A DNA stretch of 6,208 nt from an uncultured Chlamydiaceae bacterium. GTDB lineage: Bacteria; Chlamydiota; Chlamydiia; Chlamydiales; Parachlamydiaceae. The stretch spans positions 1 to 6,208 of the forward strand of contig CAMFKA010000133.1 in the NCBI GenBank assembly GCA_945957185.1, read 5' to 3'. The notes under the pieces are model-generated. The model was not told the DNA's origin, made no database searches, and was given only the letters and a program-made list of their open reading frames with translations. The position numbers and the translations under genes were made by a program. This document shows positions 1 to 4,303 of this stretch, one piece after another (positions within the stretch are counted from its first letter, which is position 1; the number at the start of each line of letters is the position of its first letter).

Positions 1-47
1 CTACACTCGACTAGTCGTCGGCAGCGTCAGATGTGTATAAGAGACAG
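1..47. other. Untrimmed Illumina Nextera adapter (sequencing artefact)
   Basis: Three synthetic parts lie end to end. Bases 1-6 (CTACAC) are the tail of the P5 flow-cell oligo. Bases 7-14 (TCGACTAG) match the Nextera i5 index I know as S513. Bases 15-47 are the 33-base Nextera Read 1 adapter, whose last 19 bases (29-47) are the Tn5 mosaic end. Genuine sample DNA begins at 48. This is what results when a read runs through a short insert into the opposite adapter and the assembler extends the contig into it. The stretch also supplies a false GTG start at 33 for the downstream reading frame. Confidence 0.98.
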
Positions 48-569
48 GGAGAAGGTCTTTGCGTCGTAGCAGGTAAAATTGGGTTGACTGCTTTGGGTAT
101 CATTGCCGGCGTCGGTAGCATTTTATCTACTGCCGTTACAAAAAGAGGTTATGAACCTCTTAACGCTTTTGCGAGCCTCGCACTTTACTCCTCCAATAGT
201 ATCCATACGGCTCTTCTTGCGTTGCGCCACTTTGTCAATCCTCATGTTTTCCACCCCGATGTTAGACCTCCTATTTCTGACGTAGTCGGCGTTGAGAGGC
301 CAGATACGCCTATTCCAACTTCGAGGCATGTTTTTTACGTAGGCAATACCATATTCGCAAACCGCGAAATAGCTGAAGGTTACTGTCGAAAGAACCAGAT
401 CAACTTCTCTGAAATAACAAAAGTTCTAGACGATTCGAATACGTCTGAGAACGATTTGGAGTTTGTTTTTTACGTAGGCGAGTACGTTTTCCCATCTCGT
501 GAAGCTGCTGAAGACTACTGCCATAAGCACAATATCGACTACTCTGAAATAATAGAAGATCAAGACTGA
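48..569 (+). CDS. Hypothetical protein with hydrophobic N-part and two C-terminal repeats (5'-partial)
   Basis: I do not recognise this protein. The frame is open from the first genuine base at 48 to TGA at 567-569, giving 173 codons. It has no in-frame ATG: the apparent GTG start at 33 and the first five codons lie in adapter sequence, so the true 5' end is missing. A TTG at 84 is possible but has no good ribosome binding site. The N-terminal part has a strongly hydrophobic stretch at about 81-140 (LTALGIIAGVGSI core), fitting a membrane helix, and a second moderately hydrophobic stretch to about 230. A Pro-rich linker (about 258-320) leads to two copies of a Tyr/Cys-containing repeat (VFYVG...F..RE.AE.YC.K), 45 residues apart. 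The C-terminus is acidic. It converges on recJ and overlaps its last codons. Membrane association is inferred; the function is unknown. Confidence 0.75.
   Translation, partial: GEGLCVVAGKIGLTALGIIAGVGSILSTAVTKRGYEPLNAFASLALYSSNSIHTALLALRHFVNPHVFHPDVRPPISDVVGVERPDTPIPTSRHVFYVGNTIFANREIAEGYCRKNQINFSEITKVLDDSNTSENDLEFVFYVGEYVFPSREAAEDYCHKHNIDYSEIIEDQD
330..551 (+). repeat. Two-copy protein repeat (45-codon period) in the hypothetical gene
   Basis: Copy 1 is encoded at 330-416 and copy 2 at 465-551, exactly 135 bases apart. Aligned without gaps over 29 residues, 17 are identical, including the opening VFYVG, an RE pair, AE, the YC pair and a closing SEI. The first 15 bases of each copy (330-344 and 465-479) are identical at DNA level; the rest has diverged. 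This points to an old in-frame duplication, with the start of the unit either conserved by selection or recently homogenised. The conserved Cys and aromatic residues suggest a small folded module. I cannot name a domain family. Confidence 0.8.
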
Positions 570-2308
570 GGAATAATTTTTATATCTCGGACGAGGAGAT
601 GAATGCTTTGCCCCCCTTGAAAATCGTTGATTTGGGGGGTAAAAGCGATCCTCAAGAGCAGGTCTTTTTTTCGCAGCAGCGGACTCAAAAACGCTTTGCC
701 GTAGGCAAAGCCCTCTAGCATCCAGCCATCTCTTTCAAAGTACAACTTCAAATGAGGACCCACCACTTTCGGTGGCCACGCTTGCTTTGCTTCACAATAC
801 AGAACCGGAGGAGGATTTCCATTTCCATTCGGTTCTAGAAGTGTGATCGACTCCATAAAATCGAATGTCAGATCGGTAAAATTCACTTGCGCGTCGACAT
901 GCAGCTTTCCTGTCACATCGGACTCGCTTAATTTTTTGTCGGCGATGGCGATAAAGCGTCGCTTAAATTCTTCAATATTGGATTCTTTAAGTGTGATTCC
1001 GGCAGCGAAGTCGTGTCCGCCGTAATTCAATAGTAAATCGGAGCACTCTTTCAAAGCCGGCAGCAAAGGAAATTCTGAAATTGACCGCAAAGATCCTTTG
1101 CCGATTTCGTTATCGATGGCGATCACGACAGTAGGTCGATTATAGTGCTTGGAGATACGTGTCGACAAGATTGCAATGATCCCTGGATGCCAATGATGGG
1201 AGCCTAAAATGATCGCTTTGCTTTGCAGCAGGTCGGGAGACTCGTTGATCATGGATTCAAGATCTAGCGACATTGTCCGTTCGATTTTTTGTCTTTCGCT
1301 ATTATTTAAATCGAGTTCGAGCGCCATTTTCTCCGCTGCAGCGACATTGCGAACCAGGAGTAACTGCACCCCTTTTTGAGGTTCATCGGTAATTCTTCCC
1401 AAGCTATTCAGCCTCGGTGCTACTTTTGAGGCGATAGCAAAGGTATTGATATCGGCGATATTGACATCGGAGATCGAAATCAATTTTGCTAAGCCGATGC
1501 GCTTCCCTTTACGCAGCTGCTGCAATCCGTAATGGACGAGAATGCGATTTTCTCCTTGCAGCAATCCCATATCTGAAATTGTTCCTAATGCGACAAGGTC
1601 GAGGTAGCGTTTGAGATCGATCTTTTTAGAGGATATTTTCCCTTCGGCAACCAATTGATTTGCGATGGCGTGCGCCAGTTTAAACGCCACTCCCACGCCC
1701 GTCAAATCGCGATTGGGATAGGTGTTATTGATCAATTTAGGGTTGAGGGTCGCCACACAGTCGGGAATTTTGTCGGTAGGTTCGTGGTGGTCGGTGATGA
1801 TGACGTCGACGTTATTTTCGACGACTTTAGCAATTTCGGTTGCCGCGGTAATTCCGCAGTCGACTGTAATGAGCAGCTTACACTCTCTCTTTAACGCAAA
1901 TTCCAACGCTTCGACAATCAAGCTTTGCCGGACGGGTCCCCGGTTCGACACGTAATAGAAAACGTTTGCTCCAACAAATTGCAAAAACTCAGTCAACAAT
2001 GCTGTACCGGTCATTCCATCCACGTCGTTGTCGCCGTAAATTAAAATATTTTCTTGGTTTTTGATCGCTCTACAGACTCGATCCACCGCTTGTGGCATCT
2101 CTTCCATCAAGTAGGGGTCGTGCAGATCGGGAAGTTTGGAATAGAGAAAGTCGTGTACTTCCTCGAGCGATTTATGCCCGCGAGCGACCAAAATCTCGGC
2201 TGTAACGGGATGAATCTTAAATTCTTTGACGATAGCATCCTTCATCGCCGGGTCTTGAGCAGGATATACCCATACCAAATCTTCATTGGAACGATGCCAT
2301 GGCAACAT
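560..2308 (-). CDS. recJ: Single-stranded-DNA-specific 5'-3' exonuclease RecJ
   Basis: RecJ degrades single-stranded DNA 5' to 3' in the cytoplasm during recombination and mismatch or base-excision repair, using two metal ions. The 582-residue length fits the family (E. coli about 577). DHH-domain motifs appear in order: YGDNDVDG (91-98), TVDCG (148-152), the signature DHHE (173-176), GVGVAFKLA (204-212) and DLVALGTISD (237-246). APRLNSLGRI (297-306) follows, then WHPGII (373-378), GKGSLRS (403-409) and the DHHA1 signature GGHDFAAG (430-437). The C-terminal part from about 465 fits the OB-fold domain. The segment after NR at 122-123 has GPVRQ where RecJ usually has an EGYG-type motif. Start: ATG at 2308 is preceded only by a weak GAGAG. 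It lies 52 bp after the methyltransferase gene with no clear terminator, so co-transcription is likely. Its 3' end overlaps the convergent gene by 10 bp. Confidence 0.95.
   Translation of the reverse strand: MLPWHRSNEDLVWVYPAQDPAMKDAIVKEFKIHPVTAEILVARGHKSLEEVHDFLYSKLPDLHDPYLMEEMPQAVDRVCRAIKNQENILIYGDNDVDGMTGTALLTEFLQFVGANVFYYVSNRGPVRQSLIVEALEFALKRECKLLITVDCGITAATEIAKVVENNVDVIITDHHEPTDKIPDCVATLNPKLINNTYPNRDLTGVGVAFKLAHAIANQLVAEGKISSKKIDLKRYLDLVALGTISDMGLLQGENRILVHYGLQQLRKGKRIGLAKLISISDVNIADINTFAIASKVAPRLNSLGRITDEPQKGVQLLLVRNVAAAEKMALELDLNNSERQKIERTMSLDLESMINESPDLLQSKAIILGSHHWHPGIIAILSTRISKHYNRPTVVIAIDNEIGKGSLRSISEFPLLPALKECSDLLLNYGGHDFAAGITLKESNIEEFKRRFIAIADKKLSESDVTGKLHVDAQVNFTDLTFDFMESITLLEPNGNGNPPPVLYCEAKQAWPPKVVGPHLKLYFERDGWMLEGFAYGKAFLSPLLRKKDLLLRIAFTPQINDFQGGQSIHLLVRDIKIIPQS
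611..639. other. Stem-loop within the recJ 3' coding region
   Basis: A C6 run (611-616) pairs with a G6 run (634-639). Inside it AAATC (621-625) pairs with GATTT (629-633) around a 3-base loop, with TTGA bulged on one side, giving 11 base pairs in total. It lies about 40 bases past the stop of the convergent hypothetical gene but has no T-run after it on either strand. It is therefore not a classical intrinsic terminator, though it might protect or end the plus-strand transcript. The base choice also encodes recJ residues, so it may simply be codon use. Confidence 0.4.
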
Positions 2309-2360
2309 GCAATTTCTCTCTTAGTTTCTAAATATTATTGTAATCCCTTTCGACGGGAAG

Positions 2361-3632
2361 TCAAGAAGTAATACGGCGCAAGTAAGCGACGGTTTCGAGG
2401 TGAGTCGTCTGAGGAAACATATCGTATCCTTCGACCCACTCCAATGAATATCCTGATGCCACCAATATTTTAATGTCTCTTGCGAGCGTTGTTGGCATAC
2501 AAGAGATCAGCAAGATCTCCTTTCCGGACGCCGCAAGCAATTGCAGTGGCTCGGGCGCAATGCCTTCTCTGGGGGGATTTGCAATAACGAGATCGTAAGC
2601 CGAGAGATCTCTTTTGCGTAGGAAATCGGCAACATCGGCGCAAATGGACTCCCCTTCTTTTGCTCCGTTCAGTTTTAAATTCCTCTGTGCAAGTTGAACT
2701 GCTCCCTTCGAGAGCTCGACACTCGTCACTGCCGCACCCTCTCCGGCAACTAGACACGCCGTCACTCCAATTCCACCGTACAGATCCAAAATCCGCTTCT
2801 TCGAAGTGATGCGCACATGTTCCACAATCTTGTGATAGATCGCCTCGCTGCGGTCGGGGTGAGTTTGTACAAAAGCTTCGGAGGAGTAAATAAAATCCAT
2901 TCCTGCAATGCGTAATGTCCCTTCCGTTTCCCCTATTACCCTTGTTTTTCCGGCGCTTTTCAACTTTACTCCGGCGCAGTTGTCGTCCAAAGTCATCAGT
3001 TGGGAGAGAATTTCCCAAGCGCGAGGGGGTTCTTTTTTGAAATGAAAAGTGTAGAGCCACCGATCTTCTTCCATTTTCATGATTTGGACTCTCCCTTCCC
3101 CGGAAAAAGGAAGTTTTGCAAGTGAAGCGCGCAGAGAGGAGAAATCGCGGTCACTAAAAATGGGACACGACTGGGGACACACCCGTTCTTTTGGATTTCG
3201 TGCGTGGAAAATCGCATGGTAGCAACCGTTGCTCTCTTCAAGTTGCATTGTAATATGCCGCCTGTACCCCCAAATATTTTGCGCTTTGGAGATGGGAGGA
3301 ACTGTCACGTCGCGAAGGCCTCCGATACGACGGAGGGAATCACTTAACCACTGCCGTTTAAATTCCACTTGTAGGGAGTAATCGGCGTGTTGTAGGTGGC
3401 ACCCGCCGCAAGTCGAAAATAGAGGGCATGGGGGTTGAATTCTAAGAGGATGAGGATTTTTTACATCTATCAGTTCCGCACGAGAATAGGTGCGTTTTTT
3501 GAGAGTTTTTTTTGCAGAAATAAACTCAGAGGGTAAGGCATCGTGAACGAATACCACTCCCTCTGTCGTATGCAATACAGCTTCTCCCCCAAAAGCGACG
3601 TTTTCGACCTTTCCGTCGACAGTGTCGCTCAT
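2361..3632 (-). CDS. TrmA/RlmD-family RNA (uracil-5-)-methyltransferase
   Basis: This SAM-dependent enzyme family makes 5-methyluridine in RNA; RlmD-like members modify 23S rRNA. The 423 residues show an N-terminal TRAM-like region (about 4-58). Next comes a 4Fe-4S cluster motif with C69, C75 and C78 (CPLFSTCGGC), and C156 in SCPIF is the likely fourth ligand. The SAM-binding loop is DLYGGIG (283-289) with acidic E306 further on. The nucleophile Cys is C378 in ISCMPTTLARD, and the C-terminal MFPQTTHLE motif gives general base E413. The iron-sulfur Cys set favours RlmD/RlmC-type rRNA enzymes over TrmA, but the target base cannot be decided here. Two usually conserved positions differ: NPPREG (352-357) for DPPR.G, and FVQTHP for F.QTNP. 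Start: ATG at 3632 lies 15 bases after the regulator stop, with no Shine-Dalgarno in the gap (CCCCGCATTTCTCC), suggesting translational coupling. Confidence 0.9.
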   Translation of the reverse strand: MSDTVDGKVENVAFGGEAVLHTTEGVVFVHDALPSEFISAKKTLKKRTYSRAELIDVKNPHPLRIQPPCPLFSTCGGCHLQHADYSLQVEFKRQWLSDSLRRIGGLRDVTVPPISKAQNIWGYRRHITMQLEESNGCYHAIFHARNPKERVCPQSCPIFSDRDFSSLRASLAKLPFSGEGRVQIMKMEEDRWLYTFHFKKEPPRAWEILSQLMTLDDNCAGVKLKSAGKTRVIGETEGTLRIAGMDFIYSSEAFVQTHPDRSEAIYHKIVEHVRITSKKRILDLYGGIGVTACLVAGEGAAVTSVELSKGAVQLAQRNLKLNGAKEGESICADVADFLRKRDLSAYDLVIANPPREGIAPEPLQLLAASGKEILLISCMPTTLARDIKILVASGYSLEWVEGYDMFPQTTHLETVAYLRRITS

Positions 3633-3647
3633 GGAGAAATGCGGGGA

Positions 3648-4097
3648 TTAACCGCCCTGTTGCTGCTCATTTTCCGGATCCTTTTGGACCAGATGTTTTT
3701 GCTGATAAGCGACGATATCGTCGGCATGGATGACCCAAGCAGCGCGTTTACGCGAACCGCGGAGCATTCCTGTACGTGTAGCATAATAAATCTTTTGAGC
3801 AGGTACATTTAAAATTTTAGCCGTTTGGTGAATAGAGAAAAAACCTTTCTCGTTATCATAAAGTGGCTCACCCTCATAAGTCGACTTCATACGGGAATAA
3901 CGTTCTTGACGATACGCTTCCAAGTCGCTTAACTGGATTGTCCAGCGGCTAGTATCCTTCTTAGCTTTCAACTTTTTCAACTTGATTGCAACGTAAATCG
4001 CTTGGCGAGTCACATCGTAGAGCTCTGCGGCCTCGCTGATAGTGAGAACCTTTCCCTCTTCGCCGGTACTCTCTGGATTAGTTTGCACATCTAACAT
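3648..4097 (-). CDS. euo: Euo-like tandem winged-HTH transcriptional regulator
   Basis: A 149-residue DNA-binding protein made of two excisionase/MerR-type winged-HTH modules. Module 1 spans about 17-64 (LTISEAAELYDVTRQAIYVA then LKAKKD, RWTI, DLEAY) and module 2 about 86-133 (FSIHQTAKILNVPAQKIYYA then RGSRKRAAWVI, DDIVAY). They align without gaps at an offset of 69 residues with 14 of 47 identities, so they arose by duplication. The basic RGSRKR segment fits a DNA-contacting wing. The tail is polar (ENEQQQGG). Chlamydial Euo is an early-expressed repressor of late developmental genes. Assignment to Euo rests on module sequence, as I remember it, and on the recJ and tsp neighbours. The protein is shorter than Chlamydia Euo (about 183 residues by recollection). 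The start is firm: ATG at 4097 follows a perfect AAGGAGGT. It is first in the likely three-gene operon. A generic excisionase-like regulator is the alternative. Confidence 0.75.
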   Translation of the reverse strand: MLDVQTNPESTGEEGKVLTISEAAELYDVTRQAIYVAIKLKKLKAKKDTSRWTIQLSDLEAYRQERYSRMKSTYEGEPLYDNEKGFFSIHQTAKILNVPAQKIYYATRTGMLRGSRKRAAWVIHADDIVAYQQKHLVQKDPENEQQQGG

Positions 4098-4101
4098 AAC
4101 A

Positions 4102-4109
4102 ACCTCCTT
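4102..4109 (-). promoter_or_regulatory. Strong Shine-Dalgarno of the euo-like gene
   Basis: Read on the minus strand this is AAGGAGGT, the full complement of the 16S rRNA 3' end, with GGAGG 5 bases before the ATG at 4097-4095. It fixes the start of the regulator. It contrasts with the weak or absent sites in front of the two downstream genes, suggesting the regulator is the most heavily translated member of the transcript. Confidence 0.85.
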
Positions 4110-4142
4110 GTCATTTTTCTTATTTTTTTAAAAAACTGATCT

Positions 4143-4197
4143 TTTAAAATAATTTGTTTAATATGAAAACCATTCATCTAAAACAAATGTTTTTACA
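4143..4197. promoter_or_regulatory. 55-bp imperfect palindrome, candidate operator
   Basis: All paired segments share one centre at 4170. TAAAA (4145-4149) pairs with TTTTA (4191-4195), ATTTGTTT (4152-4159) with AAACAAAT (4181-4188), and ATGAA (4163-4167) with TTCAT (4173-4177). In total 20 of 27 opposed positions are complementary. The arms cover the -35 and -10 of the predicted regulator promoter, a typical place for a repressor operator, and the neighbouring gene encodes a DNA-binding protein. No T-run follows on the correct side and no gene ends here, so a terminator role is unlikely. Binding by the Euo-like protein is a hypothesis. Confidence 0.55.
4158..4186 (-). promoter_or_regulatory. 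Predicted sigma-70-type promoter for euo–methyltransferase–recJ
   Basis: On the minus strand, TTGTTT (4186-4181) as -35 is followed after 17 bases by TATTAA (4163-4158) as -10. Transcription would begin near 4151, leaving a leader of roughly 50 bases. Most of that leader is A/T runs, including a 12-base T6A6 block at 4124-4135, ahead of the strong ribosome binding site. The region is very AT-rich, so chance matches are common. The spacing and position are good, but the call is inference. Confidence 0.45.
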
Positions 4198-4241
4198 TTA
4201 AACATTAATTTTATCAAACAAAAGAATTGAAATCAAGCATC

Positions 4242-4270
4242 TTTACAAAAAAATATTGATTTCCTAGACT
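4242..4270 (+). promoter_or_regulatory. Predicted sigma-70-type promoter for tsp
   Basis: TTTACA (4242-4247, five of six matches to TTGACA), a 17-base spacer and TAGACT (4265-4270, four of six matches to TATAAT) give a well-formed promoter. Transcription would start near 4277, leaving a leader of about 27 bases that contains the ribosome binding site AGGA (4293-4296), 7 bases before the ATG. It lies about 45 bp from the palindrome edge, so the tsp promoter itself is not covered by it. Confidence 0.55.
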
Positions 4271-4303
4271 GAGGCTACTCTAACGTTCACCCAGGATTCA
4301 CTC

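Noticed and set aside
29..47. Tn5 mosaic end, which could suggest a real transposon insertion
   Set aside because: It is preceded directly by Nextera primer sequence, an index and the P5 tail, a purely synthetic order, and it lies at the very end of the sequence.
33..47. GTG start of the first gene giving an N-terminus MYKRQ
   Set aside because: The start and first five codons are adapter sequence; the real gene start is not in the window.
2336..2360. Possible terminator between the methyltransferase gene and recJ
   Set aside because: Only a 4-bp TCCC/GGGA stem with a 7-base loop is present and no T-run follows it on the minus strand.
2470..3060. 196-codon minus-strand open frame inside the methyltransferase gene
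   Set aside because: It is an out-of-frame shadow of a gene with clear catalytic motifs. Its product is Arg/Cys/Ser-rich with no recognisable domain.
4124..4135. T6A6 perfect palindrome in the euo leader
   Set aside because: A homopolymer A/T block is expected in such an AT-rich leader and gives no stable loop; it may bend DNA but has no specific support as a site.
4227..4257. Alternative tsp promoter TTGAAA with an AT-rich -10
   Set aside because: No acceptable -10 occurs at 16-18 bases spacing; the best (AATATT) needs 19. TTTACA–17–TAGACT is better placed and better matched.
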